Assembly: GCA_035443885.1 (NCBI GenBank)
Contig: DAOMNO010000009.1
Location: forward strand, 1-64,000
Origin: DAOMNO01 sp035443885
GTDB lineage: Bacteria; Planctomycetota; Phycisphaerae; Phycisphaerales; SM1A02
Length of the DNA stretch: 64,000 bases
Direction: 5' to 3'
Shown here: positions 1-9,596 of the stretch, piece by piece
How positions within the stretch are numbered: the first letter of the stretch is position 1
Layout: each line of letters starts with the position of its first letter
Position numbers and translations under genes: made by a program
The notes under the pieces: model-generated
The model's input: only the letters and a program-made list of their open reading frames with translations
The model's database searches: none
What the model was told of the DNA's origin: nothing

Positions 1-534
1 GCCAAGCTGAAACTGACTGGTGAACACACTCATCATTCAAACCCCCCGGCCCCCCGCCGATACCGCCACAGGCAGCCGGAAGTGGAAGATTGGCGACGAT
101 CCCAGACATCCGCCCGGTGCGAGGGCTTGGCGTCGCAGGTACACCGTACCGTGAGAATGACCGCTTGCAAGCAAAAACTAACGGTTATTGCGAGGTCAGC
201 GCAGTTTGACAGGGGCGATGGCCGCGTGGTTTCTGTGTGCAGCAAGGACATTCCATAAGGAAGTACGTGGAGAAGCGCCGTTCCCTGCGCGGCGGCGCGA
301 AAAATGTGATGCTGGTTCTGCTCAGCGCGACGGTCTTCGGGTAGCACTGTTTGAAGTTCACATCTTCGGGCGACTGGCGCAGGCATGGACGGGGCAACAA
401 CAAGCTTGGCCCGCCCCTTGGGCGGAACCTGTTCGGGGCTGCGGTTCCCGATCTGCCGGGCAACATGCTACACTGACGAACCGCCGTCTCGAATGCCCGA
501 TAGCGGCGGTCCTAAGTGCTGGAGATTCTGAACC
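1..534. other. Left-edge intergenic region, no convincing gene
   Basis: No supported gene. One forward frame stays open from the first base to a stop near 258, but its translation is rich in Arg, His and Pro and looks like read-through of non-coding DNA. Another frame ends at a stop near 27 after the residues QAETDW and could be the last codons of a gene starting outside the window; this cannot be decided. I found no tRNA T-loop signature or RNase P/SRP core motif. A TACACT hexamer at 469-474 could be a -10 element for the lipoprotein gene at 535, but its -35 is poor. Confidence 0.5.
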
Positions 535-2259
535 ATGCGTATGCGAGAGACGAGCCTGATTCTGAGTGTTGCTGCCGCGTCCGTCACCCTGTTGGGCGGC
601 TTAACGGGCTGTGAGGACGCCGACGCCCGAGCCAGAGGGCAGGCGCAGCAGATCATCACGCAGGCGTCGCATGACTTCCGCAAAGCCACAGCGCGGCCCT
701 TGCAGCTTGATGAACCCTCTGAAAGCGCGCGGATCAAGAACGAACTGAACGCGATCGTGAACCGGCTGAATGCCGCGCCGGATGGCGATGCAGGTCAGAG
801 CGCTGCCAAATCACTGCTGCTGGCTGAAGCCCTGCATGAACTGGCGGGCATTGATCTTGCTCGCATCGACAGCATGGAGCTTGCGCATCGCAACGACCGC
901 ATGGTAGCGAACAGCCAGGTTGGTCGTCTGATTCGGCTTGAAGCCCTCGCCGCGGCGCGAGAAGCTCTCAGCACAAGCGATGAGCGTCGCGCGTTGCAGC
1001 GCGATCGCGAGCAGGCTGAAATGGCCGTGCGCGCGCTCGCCCAGCACGTGCAGGAGCTTGAAGCGCCGATTGCCGACCGCACGGAGCGTAATCGTCAGGA
1101 TGCGGAAGCGGCGCGGCGGCTGCGTGAAGAGGCCAACAACCTCACCCGCCGCGCGATGGAATTGGGCTATCGCGAAGGCTTCACTAGCTTTGAGCTTGGT
1201 GCGCAGCGGCGACGCGAGGCAGATCGCCTCGATTACCAGATCGCGCATCGAGAGATTGAACTGAACACCGAACTCGAACCCGCCCATGAGCTGACGCGCA
1301 TGAGCGCAGCCCAGATGCAGGCGATGATCGAATCCATCAATCGCGCGCTGCGACAGTTTGACGAGATGGAACAAACCCGCGTGGCGGAAATCTCACGCCT
1401 GCGGCAGGAAATTGAAACCGTTCGCACCAGCGCGGCGGAACTCATCCGAACCCTCAGCGCTTCCACGGGCGGCGAACTCGCGGACCTTTACAACGAAGCT
1501 GCAACGCGCCTGGAACGTGCGGCGAGCCTCAGTCGGCAGGCCGCATCCCGCATGGGGCAGCAGGGTCAGGTTGCGCGGCTGACCGAAGCACGCAGCTCTG
1601 AGCTGCTCGGCCGCGTGCTGGCCACCCGCGTGCATGGCATTGCAAGCCAGATCGCTCTGCTCAACGCAGCGATCGACAGCCGCGCGATGGGCGGCGTGCA
1701 GGCGTATCAACTGGAAACCCAGAATCTGGCTGCGACACAGGCGGAACTGACCGCGAAGGCTGTTGAAGCGTATGCCTCGGCGGAGCAGGCTCTCAGCCAG
1801 GTTGGCGGCAACTTGCCCGCCGTGGAAGCCTATCGCGCCAACCTGCAGCGCGCGATAGCAGCGCTCGCGGGCGAAGTGGTGGACTGGAGCCAGCCGCTGC
1901 CCGGAGAAATTGACCCTGAAGGCGAGATGGACTTCTCCGACCTCGAAGGCATGTCGCTGGAAGACCTGATGATGATGGGCGGCGAGGTAACGCCCGAACA
2001 GCTTCTCGCGGCGCTTGAAGCACTCGACTTTGACACACTCCTGGCGCAGATGCCCGGCGTAGGCGACAGTATTCCGCCTGAGATGCGCCCGATGCTGCGT
2101 CAGGCCTTTGACTCAGCCCGTCGCGCGGTTCGCGTTCGTGTTGAGAACGGCCAAATCACGACCGTCGAACAGTTCCAGCAGGCACTGATGGAAGAGATGA
2201 TGAAAGGCATGGGTATGGGCGGCGGCGGTATGGGTGGCATGGGGGGAATGCCGCGCTGA
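535..2259 (+). CDS. Coiled-coil lipoprotein of unknown function
   Basis: 574 residues. The N-terminus is a lipoprotein signal peptide ending in the lipobox LTGC, with the lipidated Cys at residue 26, so the mature protein should be membrane-anchored outside the cytoplasm. Most of residues 30-460 is Ala/Glu/Arg/Leu-rich with heptad character, predicting long helices or coiled coils. Residues 460-545 are acidic, and the extreme C-terminus is Met/Gly rich (MGMGGGGMGGMGG). No enzymatic motif is visible. The ATG at 535 has a GGAG about 10 bases upstream. The small membrane protein at 2300 follows on the same strand, so the two may be cotranscribed. A structural or envelope-spanning role is a guess from composition only. 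Confidence 0.8.
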   Translation: MRMRETSLILSVAAASVTLLGGLTGCEDADARARGQAQQIITQASHDFRKATARPLQLDEPSESARIKNELNAIVNRLNAAPDGDAGQSAAKSLLLAEALHELAGIDLARIDSMELAHRNDRMVANSQVGRLIRLEALAAAREALSTSDERRALQRDREQAEMAVRALAQHVQELEAPIADRTERNRQDAEAARRLREEANNLTRRAMELGYREGFTSFELGAQRRREADRLDYQIAHREIELNTELEPAHELTRMSAAQMQAMIESINRALRQFDEMEQTRVAEISRLRQEIETVRTSAAELIRTLSASTGGELADLYNEAATRLERAASLSRQAASRMGQQGQVARLTEARSSELLGRVLATRVHGIASQIALLNAAIDSRAMGGVQAYQLETQNLAATQAELTAKAVEAYASAEQALSQVGGNLPAVEAYRANLQRAIAALAGEVVDWSQPLPGEIDPEGEMDFSDLEGMSLEDLMMMGGEVTPEQLLAALEALDFDTLLAQMPGVGDSIPPEMRPMLRQAFDSARRAVRVRVENGQITTVEQFQQALMEEMMKGMGMGGGGMGGMGGMPR

Positions 2260-2299
2260 GTCGGTTTGTGGCGCGGAACCTTCCCCATAAAGGATCGGC

Positions 2300-2692
2300 A
2301 TGATGTCGTCTCAAGGGAGCATGCCGAACCTGAGCGAAATCCGCCGACCGTTGCGCTACATCAGCGGCGGGTTCATGGCGCTCACCGGCGTGATTGTCCT
2401 GATCGGCTCGCTCTTCGTGTTCAGCCAGTTCGCGTTACTGATCGCTGAACGAGGCGAAGACTTCGGCGAAATCGGTGCACTGACAGCATGGCTCATCGAG
2501 CATCGCTGGCAGGCGGCTTTGCCCGCGGTCATCACGATCGTCTGCGGCGTTCTGCTGTTCTTCACACAGAAGCTGAGTATTCGCCTGCCGCTGTTGTTCA
2601 TCGGCTGGCTCTCGCTGCTGCTTGCGGTCGCGGCGGTGCTGGCGACCCTCATCGGCCTGCTTGCGCCGCTCTACACCGTGCGAGAACTCTGA
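2300..2692 (+). CDS. Small three-helix membrane protein
   Basis: 130 residues with three hydrophobic segments (about 24-47, 70-88 and 94-122) and no recognisable catalytic motif. AAAGGA lies 6-7 bases before the ATG-ATG start at 2300, supporting this start. It sits 40 bp after the coiled-coil lipoprotein and may share its transcript. The last 22 bp overlap the 3' end of convergent queG on the opposite strand. Family not recognised. Confidence 0.7.
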   Translation: MMSSQGSMPNLSEIRRPLRYISGGFMALTGVIVLIGSLFVFSQFALLIAERGEDFGEIGALTAWLIEHRWQAALPAVITIVCGVLLFFTQKLSIRLPLLFIGWLSLLLAVAAVLATLIGLLAPLYTVREL

Positions 2693-3756
2693 GCGATCAC
2701 AGCTCGCGCCGCGCTGCGAACGATTTCATCTTCCGCCAGGTCTGCCGCGATAGCTTCGATGCGCATTCGCAAGGCTGCATTCTCATTCTCTCGCAGCGCA
2801 TTACCCGCGCAGATAACTGCGTTGCGCTTCATCATGCTGAGCTTGGCGCGTTTCATGGATGAACCAGTGAAGGCGCTTCGCCTCGCAGTTTCGTCCCAGT
2901 TCAGCACATCCAGCAGTGGAAAGCCTTGCAGCCGATCATCGCGTGGCACGTACGCCCTGTGCGTCGTCAGATTCTCCTTCGCACGAGTCGGCTGGTTGTG
3001 CGGGCACACTTCCTGACAGATGTCGCAGCCGAAGAGCCAGTCTCCCATTGCGGCATGGAGTGAAGTGTCAATTTCGCTTCGATGCTCAATCGTGAGATAG
3101 CTGATGCAGCGTGTTCCATCAACGGACCATGGCGAGATGGCGTTCGTGGGGCATGCATCAATGCAGCGCGTGCACGAGCCGCACGGATCGACGGGTTCGC
3201 CTGGCTGTGCTTGTGTTGGTGTGAGTGGCAACGTGGTCAGCACTTCGCCGAGCAGCAGATAGCTGCCCGCGCCCTGCTCAATGAGCAGCGTGTGCTTGCC
3301 GATCGCGCCGAGGCCCGCGCGCATGGCGTATTCGCGTTCGAGCAACGGCGCGGTGTCCACACAGGCACGGAAGGCATGATCGGGATACGCACCAGCCAAT
3401 TCATCACACAGCGCGTGCAGCCGCTTCTTGATGATGATGTGATAATCGTCGCCACGCGCGTATCGCGCAATCCGCCCGCGCGGCGAACCCGTGAAGTCGA
3501 TACGGTCCGTCCCGCCCGTGTGATAGCGATCCCCCACACAGATGATGGATGTAGCGCCGGGCAGCACATGCTGCGGGTCGAGCAACGCTTCGAGATTGCG
3601 AGCGAGATATGCCATCTCGCCGTGACGCCCTGCGCCAAGCCACGCCTTGAGTTCCGCAGCGTAGTGCGTGGGTGCGGCAGATGCAACACCCGCCAGCGCG
3701 AAACCGAGTTCCCGGCAACGATTCAGAACATGATCGGTCTCGGTGCTCAGCATCAT
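2671..3756 (-). CDS. queG: Epoxyqueuosine reductase QueG
   Basis: 361 residues, normal for the family. QueG performs the last step of queuosine synthesis in tRNA, reducing epoxyqueuosine with cobalamin and two 4Fe-4S clusters in the cytoplasm. The ferredoxin-like cluster Cys are visible: C192, C195, C198 and C202 (CGSCTRCIDACP), then C217 and C244, C247 and C251 (CDICQEVCP). D134 in VDTAPLLER matches the catalytic Asp of the family. The C-terminal KRAKLSMMKRNAVICAGNA region matches the usual HEAT-like tail. The start at 3756 lies only 10 bp after the stop of the upstream cyclase-like gene, implying cotranscription. FolE, which feeds the same pathway as well as folate synthesis, is encoded at 16136. 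Confidence 0.95.
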   Translation of the reverse strand: MMLSTETDHVLNRCRELGFALAGVASAAPTHYAAELKAWLGAGRHGEMAYLARNLEALLDPQHVLPGATSIICVGDRYHTGGTDRIDFTGSPRGRIARYARGDDYHIIIKKRLHALCDELAGAYPDHAFRACVDTAPLLEREYAMRAGLGAIGKHTLLIEQGAGSYLLLGEVLTTLPLTPTQAQPGEPVDPCGSCTRCIDACPTNAISPWSVDGTRCISYLTIEHRSEIDTSLHAAMGDWLFGCDICQEVCPHNQPTRAKENLTTHRAYVPRDDRLQGFPLLDVLNWDETARRSAFTGSSMKRAKLSMMKRNAVICAGNALRENENAALRMRIEAIAADLAEDEIVRSAARAVIAQSSRTV

Positions 3757-3766
3757 CGAAGAAACG

Positions 3767-5128
3767 TTACGGTTGGGCGACGGCTTTCAGAGCCTCCTGC
3801 AGCGAGAGCACGGCATACACCGTCGCCATCACATCATCGCCTTCCAGCCAACGCTCCGCTTCATTGCGCCAGCTTCCGTCCTCGCGTTGTCTGGAAGTGA
3901 TCGCGTCAATGAGCTCTTCGCGCCAGTTGTGCTTGACATCGTTGATGTCCGCAATGACATGCTGCTGCGCGATGCGCAACGCACGCGACATCGTGTGGTA
4001 GTAGTAATAGAGGCCCTGATGACCGAGGCCTGGGTTTTCGTCAAATGTCCAGTGCCTGCGAATCCAGTCGAACGCAGCGCGCACGCGAATGTCATCCTGC
4101 GACATGCCCGCGTACATCATGCTCTTGAAGCCTGCATACGTCATGGAGCCGTAGCTGCGCAACGAACGCGCCCGGCCTTCAGGCACGATCTCGCCGTATC
4201 GGCCTTCACCCGCAGCTTCGCTCGCGAACGACTCCCCACCGTTGGCTGGCGTGTAGATGAAACCGCCGTCATTGCCTGCCCATTCGCTGGGATTTGTGGC
4301 TCGCAAATTCTGCGCGCGGGAGAGAAACGCAACCGCACGCTGGAACGCAGGTTCATCCGGGCACATGCCCGCTTCATACATGGCATCAAGCATGAGCTGC
4401 GTGTTGGAAAGGTCCGGCCTACCGTGGTTGCCGTACCCTGCGCCGCCGAACCAGTCCTGTTCCGGCTTCACGCCTTCGCTTTGATCCCATTGATTTTTCG
4501 ACAGCCATCGCACGGCATCGCCCAGTTCATCGTGATGATCTGGGCTGTCCAGCGATGCAAGCGCCATGACGACGGACGAGGTAACGTAGTTCGTCAGCGC
4601 GCCACCCTCGAACGAGCCATCTTCTCGCTGCGTGGAGCGAATGAAGCGCAGCGCTCGTTGCACAGCGGGCGTCTGCAGCGCGGCTTCATCCGCCTGAACA
4701 ATCGCACGCACCGCGAGCGCGCTGACCGCAACAGCGATCGGCGACGGTTTGTTGGGCTGATCGGTGGGCACCGTCTGCACAGGCGTCATCCACGCACCAT
4801 AGCCGTCCTGCCGGGCAAGCAGGAATGCAACGCCTCGTTCGACGGCTTGCCGAGCGCGATCCCAATGCGCTTCGCTGATGGGAACCTGCGAACGATCCGT
4901 CGCCATGCGATGATCCGGCGGCAGCGGCAGCAGCACACGCTCCGGCAGTGGCGGAGGCTCGGTCTCCGTGATTCGCTCTGGCTTTGCAATGCGCTCGTCT
5001 AACTCGCGAGCGGGAGCCTCATAGACACGCGGCGGCTGCCGCGAATCCGTGACATCCTGCTGCGCGAACGCTGAAGATGTCGCCATCAGCACGCTGGAAA
5101 GCACAATCAGGGTGGGATACATCATCAT
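3767..5128 (-). CDS. Exported prenyltransferase/squalene-oxidase repeat protein
   Basis: 453 residues with a signal peptide (cleavage likely after AFA near residue 22). The body has repeated helical blocks with QxDGS(W/F)-type turns: QDGYGAW near 108, QREDGSFEG near 165 and QREDGSWRN near 420. These mark the alpha-toroid fold of terpenoid cyclases and prenyltransferase beta subunits. The DxDD acid motif of squalene-hopene cyclases is not obvious, and the protein is about 200 residues shorter than those enzymes, so cyclase activity is doubtful. Planctomycetes encode many exported proteins of this type with unknown function. It lies between mqnD and queG on the same strand. Confidence 0.8.
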   Translation of the reverse strand: MMMYPTLIVLSSVLMATSSAFAQQDVTDSRQPPRVYEAPARELDERIAKPERITETEPPPLPERVLLPLPPDHRMATDRSQVPISEAHWDRARQAVERGVAFLLARQDGYGAWMTPVQTVPTDQPNKPSPIAVAVSALAVRAIVQADEAALQTPAVQRALRFIRSTQREDGSFEGGALTNYVTSSVVMALASLDSPDHHDELGDAVRWLSKNQWDQSEGVKPEQDWFGGAGYGNHGRPDLSNTQLMLDAMYEAGMCPDEPAFQRAVAFLSRAQNLRATNPSEWAGNDGGFIYTPANGGESFASEAAGEGRYGEIVPEGRARSLRSYGSMTYAGFKSMMYAGMSQDDIRVRAAFDWIRRHWTFDENPGLGHQGLYYYYHTMSRALRIAQQHVIADINDVKHNWREELIDAITSRQREDGSWRNEAERWLEGDDVMATVYAVLSLQEALKAVAQP

Positions 5129-5182
5129 GCTGAAATAGTATGAGCGAGACCGTTACGAGGGGAGAATACGCCCGCCGATCGT

Positions 5183-6064
5183 TCAGCACATCGCGATTTC
5201 ATGCACGGGCGGCGTCAGACCGATGCGGCAGCATTCGCTCAGGAACACACGAACCGCTTCCCGCCCAGTCTCGCCGAAATCGATTGTCCGTTTGTTGACG
5301 TACAACCCGACGAACTCATCCGCCAGCTCATGCGACATCCCGCGTGCGTAACGAAGCGCGTAGCGAATTGAATCGTCCCGATGCGCAAGAGCGTATCGAA
5401 CGGATTGCAGCAGGAGATCACACACGGCAGCGATGGTTCCTTCGCCGTGATGCGCATCGAGATCGCGGCGAATCGCATTGATGCCCAGTGGCATGGGCAG
5501 GTTTGTTTTTGCAGTCCACCACGCGCCCATATCCTGCACAAGGTGCAGCCCCGCATCGCAGAACGTCAGTTGACCTTCATGAATGACAAGACCCGCATCA
5601 AAGCCCCCCGCTGCAACATGATCAATGATTGTCTCAAACGGCACAACTTCATGCCGAAACGAATCGCGGCCGAGCATCATGCAGAGGGCAGCAAACGCGC
5701 TGGTGCGCTCACCGGGGATGGCGATGAGCGGCTTTGATTCGCGCAACGCTTTAACCGTCAGCGGTGATCGCGCCACCAGCTTCGGGCCGTAGGCTTCGCC
5801 CATGGATGCGCCGCATGAGGTGATGGCATACAGATGCTGCACATGCGGATACTGGGCACAGCTCATCGCGGTGATTTCAAGCTCACCCGTTGCCGCTCGC
5901 CTGTTCAGTGTTTCAATGTCCTGCGTAACAGGCTCGAAGCGGAAACGGCCCGTTTCAAGTCGTGGCGATTCGCCATCCACCTCGAAGAGCGGCCACCACA
6001 TGAAGGCGTCATCGGGATCGGGGCTGTGCGCGAGGCGGATGAGAATGTGGTCATCACAAACCAT
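5183..6064 (-). CDS. mqnD: 1,4-dihydroxy-6-naphthoate synthase-like protein (MqnD, futalosine pathway)
   Basis: 293 residues from the ATG at 6064. MqnD converts cyclic de-hypoxanthine futalosine to 1,4-dihydroxy-6-naphthoate in menaquinone synthesis. The family signature is clear: RLAHSPDPDDAFMWW at the start, FDAGLVIHEGQLTF in the middle, DMGAWWTAKTNLPMPLG, and a C-terminal YVNKRTIDFGETG block. The frame stays open upstream to 6208, but that extension crosses a terminator-like hairpin and the end of the preceding gene, and conserved sequence begins just after the 6064 ATG. The Shine-Dalgarno site is poor. Other futalosine-pathway genes are not in the window. Confidence 0.88.
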   Translation of the reverse strand: MVCDDHILIRLAHSPDPDDAFMWWPLFEVDGESPRLETGRFRFEPVTQDIETLNRRAATGELEITAMSCAQYPHVQHLYAITSCGASMGEAYGPKLVARSPLTVKALRESKPLIAIPGERTSAFAALCMMLGRDSFRHEVVPFETIIDHVAAGGFDAGLVIHEGQLTFCDAGLHLVQDMGAWWTAKTNLPMPLGINAIRRDLDAHHGEGTIAAVCDLLLQSVRYALAHRDDSIRYALRYARGMSHELADEFVGLYVNKRTIDFGETGREAVRVFLSECCRIGLTPPVHEIAMC

Positions 6065-6082
6065 GATCGCTGAGCATACAGC

Positions 6083-6111
6083 AAGGCCCGCCCCGAAGAG
6101 GAGCGGGCCTT
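6083..6111 (-). terminator. Terminator-like hairpin after the dockerin peptidase gene
   Basis: The inverted repeat AAGGCCCGC / GCGGGCCTT with an 11-base loop lies 27 bp past the peptidase stop and before the mqnD start. There is no clear T tract on the minus strand, so efficiency is uncertain. Confidence 0.5.
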
Positions 6112-6137
6112 GACAATCGAAGTGGATTTCCGGCAGC

Positions 6138-7721
6138 TCAATCCCATGCGTTGCAGCAGTTTTGCTTGGGATCCTTCGGTTTGAGCAGCGGGATTTTGAG
6201 GGCTGCACAATGTGCCTTTGTCACCTTATCAGAGTGCAACCCGGGGCAGTTCGGAGGATTGCCTTGCGGTTCCATGATGTTGCCATTTTCATGGCTTAGG
6301 TTGCCGAGCGCGTGGCCGAGTTCATGGGCCAATCCGCGCACACTGGCCGGATTGCATGCTGTCACAGCTGCATCCTGAACGATGACCTGAGCGCGACTGG
6401 TGCCACCCCCATGACACACCCCGCAGCCAGATCCATGCGCGGGGTTGGCATAGGACTTGACGAAGATCACATCAATGCACTTGTTGTTTCCTTTGGGGTC
6501 CGCCTTGTCAAAAAGCGATTTTTCCTCGGGCGCCAGAGCTGCGCCGATCGGACCATCGATGATTTGAAGGTTCGTGTCGTCGATGAACTTGGCGTTGTTT
6601 CCATCGAGCCACTCGAACTCGACGCAGCACTTCCCCCAGATGGCTTCCGCAGCGGCCTTGTATTGTGCATAACTCGCGCCAGCCGGGTTCTGCCCCGCGT
6701 TGTCTCGCACAATCCACACCTGGATGCAGACTTTCTTCTTGTTTCCTTTTTTCACCTCCGCACAGGCTGGCAGGTTGTATAGCTTCTTCGCTGCGAGAGC
6801 GGCTACGGTAACACTGGCACCGGCGGCGCCTCCGACACCTGCGTTTACCAACGCGGCGATCGTACCCGCAACGAGAGCGATGTCGCCATTGCCATTGAAA
6901 AATGCAGTGCCGACCAAGCCGCCTTGCCACGATTCAAAATGCGGGACGAGAAAATCCGGGTGAGGCCGCGTTGAAGCCACATGGTTCTCGACATTCCAGT
7001 AGTGGACATTGAACTGACCTGTCAGTTCGATCTCGCCGGTTATGCTGTCCCAATAGCCGTTGAACTCACCGCCAGGCGTGAATGAAATGCCGCCGGTCTC
7101 TGTTTTGTCCACGGGAACTGAAGAAGCGCCCATCGAGAAACTTCTCGCTTGCAGACCCCAGAATGTTTGTTCATCGTTCAGCGGGCACGCGACAAACTCG
7201 ATGAACACGTCGAAGAATGAAGGGCGATTTACCCCGTCCGTCACGACAAAGCCCGGCAGGTCTTCAACCACGAGTGAAAAAATGCTGCCCTGCGAGAGCG
7301 GACACGCTCCCCAGTCGTTGAGCAACATGAGCAGGTCGATGACATTCACCATGCCATCCGAGTTGAAATCAGTCGGGCATCCAGTGCAGGGGCCCCATGT
7401 CGCAAGCAACTTCAGCAGGTCCTGCACATCGACGCGACCATCGCGCGTGATGTCAGCCGTGCAAGGCGGGGTGCAAAATGCGAGTTCATTGCTCTGCTCA
7501 GCAGAACCGTCGGCATCTCTCTCGTGCGAATGATCGCACACATTCTTGGCATATCCGAGAATGCCATTGCGCTGAGGATTCGCAGCGGGTGCATCTGCAA
7601 CAAGTGATCGGGCATCGCTTGTTACCACTCGCGAATCGACGGTAGCAAGCCATGTTGATCCCGCGGCCAGCATGAGGAACGAAGCAAGTGTGCCAAGACG
7701 GGCGAAACCAGAGAGATACAT
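6138..7721 (-). CDS. Secreted zinc-peptidase-like protein with two dockerin-type repeats
   Basis: 527 residues from the ATG at 7721, chosen because AAAGGAG lies 7 bases upstream; the frame extends to 7766 without such a site. A hydrophobic signal segment is followed by two dockerin-like calcium-binding repeats at about 87-141 (DITRDGRVDVQDLLKLL and DFNSDGMVNVIDLLMLL). The C-terminus has HELGHALG at 466-473, a zinc-binding HExxH, then H477 and a downstream NIM that could be a Met-turn. In canonical metzincins the third His is three residues after the Gly; here it is four. Many Cys in the last 130 residues suggest disulfides. Probably an extracellular metallopeptidase; substrate unknown. Confidence 0.8.
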   Translation of the reverse strand: MYLSGFARLGTLASFLMLAAGSTWLATVDSRVVTSDARSLVADAPAANPQRNGILGYAKNVCDHSHERDADGSAEQSNELAFCTPPCTADITRDGRVDVQDLLKLLATWGPCTGCPTDFNSDGMVNVIDLLMLLNDWGACPLSQGSIFSLVVEDLPGFVVTDGVNRPSFFDVFIEFVACPLNDEQTFWGLQARSFSMGASSVPVDKTETGGISFTPGGEFNGYWDSITGEIELTGQFNVHYWNVENHVASTRPHPDFLVPHFESWQGGLVGTAFFNGNGDIALVAGTIAALVNAGVGGAAGASVTVAALAAKKLYNLPACAEVKKGNKKKVCIQVWIVRDNAGQNPAGASYAQYKAAAEAIWGKCCVEFEWLDGNNAKFIDDTNLQIIDGPIGAALAPEEKSLFDKADPKGNNKCIDVIFVKSYANPAHGSGCGVCHGGGTSRAQVIVQDAAVTACNPASVRGLAHELGHALGNLSHENGNIMEPQGNPPNCPGLHSDKVTKAHCAALKIPLLKPKDPKQNCCNAWD

Positions 7722-8120
7722 ACAAGACTCCTTTGCCACCCAGGGCGTAAACACAATGCTGCGCACAGAAAAACTTGCGGAACTCGTGATGAGATCCCAC
7801 TCGACGACCAGTGCGGAGCAGCACGAGGCTTGCGAGCACGCACTCGCAAAGCTCGAATCGCTCTCAATCCAAATTTGAAACTCTGTTCACACCCAAGCCG
7901 CACCCGCGTGCCTCCCTGCCGGGACTGTAAGGCCGACAGCGTGGCGGTCCTTGGCGTGGTGAGCACCCCCACCGTTGCGCGCTATTCTGCCGCGCGGATG
8001 AGAGAATGCAATAGAAAAACACGCGCGATTCAAACTATTGATGTAACCGCCTTATTTACCAGCGTTTACAGGTTGCGTGAAGTTCGCTAAACGCTCCGTG
8101 TGCCGCGGCGGAAGGCCCCT
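7722..8120. other. Intergenic region upstream of the dockerin peptidase
   Basis: 399 bp between two leftward genes. No coding sequence stands out. It should hold the peptidase promoter on the minus strand, but I cannot place confident -35 and -10 boxes. An AT-richer patch at 8010-8075 contains GTTTACAG at 8064-8071, an octamer also found in tandem upstream of the dockerin gene at 60677. Confidence 0.5.
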
Positions 8121-9596
8121 TCAACCGGCCACTTCCGCCTTCAGCTCGCGCCGCATGATCTTCCCCGTCGGGTTGCGAGGCAGCTTGTCGATCACACGAA
8201 TGTCGCGTGGCACCTTGTACCCCGCCAGCGAACTGCGACAGTGCGTGCGCAGCTCCGACTCATTGAACTCGGCGCCTTCCGCCAGTTCGATGAACGCCAG
8301 CGGCACTTCACCTCGCGCGGGGTCGTTCAAACCGATGACGGCCGAAGCGTTCACAGAAGGATGCGCGTTGAGCACTTCCTCAATCTCACGTGGAAACACA
8401 TTCTCACCCGCCACAATGAGCATCTCTTTGTATCGGCCAGTGATATAAAGGAACCCGTCGTCATCGAAGCGGCCCATGTCGCCCGTCTTGAAGTAACCGT
8501 TCTCGTCGAACGCATTGGCCGTTTCCACCGGCAGGTTGTAATAGCCCTTCATCACGTTCGGGCCTTTGATGCGCACCTCGCCGTCTTCGTTCGGCCCGCA
8601 GATGCGACCGCTTTCAGGGTCAACAATGACTTCTTCCACGCGTGGCAACGCCCGGCCCACCGCCTTTCGCCTGTCGTCTTCTGGTCTGCACCAGTTCGTA
8701 ACAGGCGAAGTCTCCGTCAAGCCGTAGCCTTCGTTGATGGTTGCGTTGAACTTCTCGCGGAAGCCCTGATACACCGATTCCGGCAGCGGCTCACTGCCTG
8801 ATACAAGATAGCGCAGGCTCGTGAAATCGTCCGGCTTCGCGCTCTTTGCGTTCAGCAGCGCGTTATACATTGAGGGAATGCCAATGAACGCCGTCGGCCG
8901 ATGCGTGCGGATGAGTTCGAGAATGCGGTGCGGCACGAACTTCGCGGTATAGATCACCTTGCACCCAACCGTGAGCGGCAGCAGCGTGAGTACCGTGAGG
9001 CCGAAGCTGTGAAACTGCGGCAGCACGCCGAGCAGTGAATCACGTTTCGTGAACTCTGCCCACTCCACGCATTGTTGAATGTTCGCGCTCAAGTTGGCTG
9101 CGGTGAGCATGACGCCCTTCGGCTTGCCCGACGTGCCGGATGTGTAAAGTAACGCTGCGATGTGGTCGTCATCGCGCTTCACGGCACGGCGGAAGGGCGG
9201 GAAACCCTTGAAGGTCGATTTCAACTCGTCCAGCTTCAGTTCCTTCACCCCCGCAGGCATGGAGCCGAAAAGGTCGAGCATGGGTGTTACCGTAACAACC
9301 GCGTCCAGCCCGGCGTCGCGAATAACGTACTCCAGCTCTTCGCGCTTCAGCAGGTAGTTGAGCGGCACAGCGGTGCGGCCGAGCATCCACGTGGCGATGA
9401 GCGACATGGGAAAGAGACCGGAGGTTGGCAGCATCAGGCCGACGTTCTCCTTCGTGCTGGCCCGTTCGATAGCCCTGGCGACGTGATACGCCCCGATGAG
9501 CAGTTCGTAGCTTTTCCACGCCCGCTGGTCGTCCACCGCAGCCACGCGGAAGGGGCTGAACATCAATCGCCTGAGAATCGGTCGGAGCGTGTGCAT
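8121..9596 (-). CDS. AMP-dependent acyl-CoA/acyl-ACP synthetase
   Basis: 491 residues of the ANL superfamily, which activates a carboxylate with ATP to an acyl-adenylate and then a thioester. Core motifs are present in order: the P-loop YTSGTSGKPKGVML (about 149-162), EGYGLTETSP, FKTGDMG, the hinge GRYKEMLIVAGENVFPREIE, and the C-terminal catalytic Lys in NPTGKIMRR. The protein is shorter than typical long-chain ligases (about 550) because of a compact N-terminal domain. Substrate is probably a fatty acid, but the acyl chain and carrier (CoA or ACP) cannot be read from the sequence. It is divergently arranged with the SPOR lipoprotein, sharing about 108 bp. Confidence 0.88.
   Translation of the reverse strand: MHTLRPILRRLMFSPFRVAAVDDQRAWKSYELLIGAYHVARAIERASTKENVGLMLPTSGLFPMSLIATWMLGRTAVPLNYLLKREELEYVIRDAGLDAVVTVTPMLDLFGSMPAGVKELKLDELKSTFKGFPPFRRAVKRDDDHIAALLYTSGTSGKPKGVMLTAANLSANIQQCVEWAEFTKRDSLLGVLPQFHSFGLTVLTLLPLTVGCKVIYTAKFVPHRILELIRTHRPTAFIGIPSMYNALLNAKSAKPDDFTSLRYLVSGSEPLPESVYQGFREKFNATINEGYGLTETSPVTNWCRPEDDRRKAVGRALPRVEEVIVDPESGRICGPNEDGEVRIKGPNVMKGYYNLPVETANAFDENGYFKTGDMGRFDDDGFLYITGRYKEMLIVAGENVFPREIEEVLNAHPSVNASAVIGLNDPARGEVPLAFIELAEGAEFNESELRTHCRSSLAGYKVPRDIRVIDKLPRNPTGKIMRRELKAEVAG

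Noticed and set aside
33..386. 117-codon minus-strand frame at the left edge
   Set aside because: Composition resembles random translation, no Shine-Dalgarno site, no recognisable domain.
3743..5002. 419-codon open frame on the plus strand opposite the cyclase-like gene
   Set aside because: Rich in Arg and His with no domain, and fully antisense to a gene with a signal peptide and repeat motifs. A GC-rich shadow frame.
8107..8139. GGCGGAAG/CTTCCGCC inverted repeat as a terminator of the acyl-synthetase gene
   Set aside because: One arm lies inside the coding sequence and there is no T tract.
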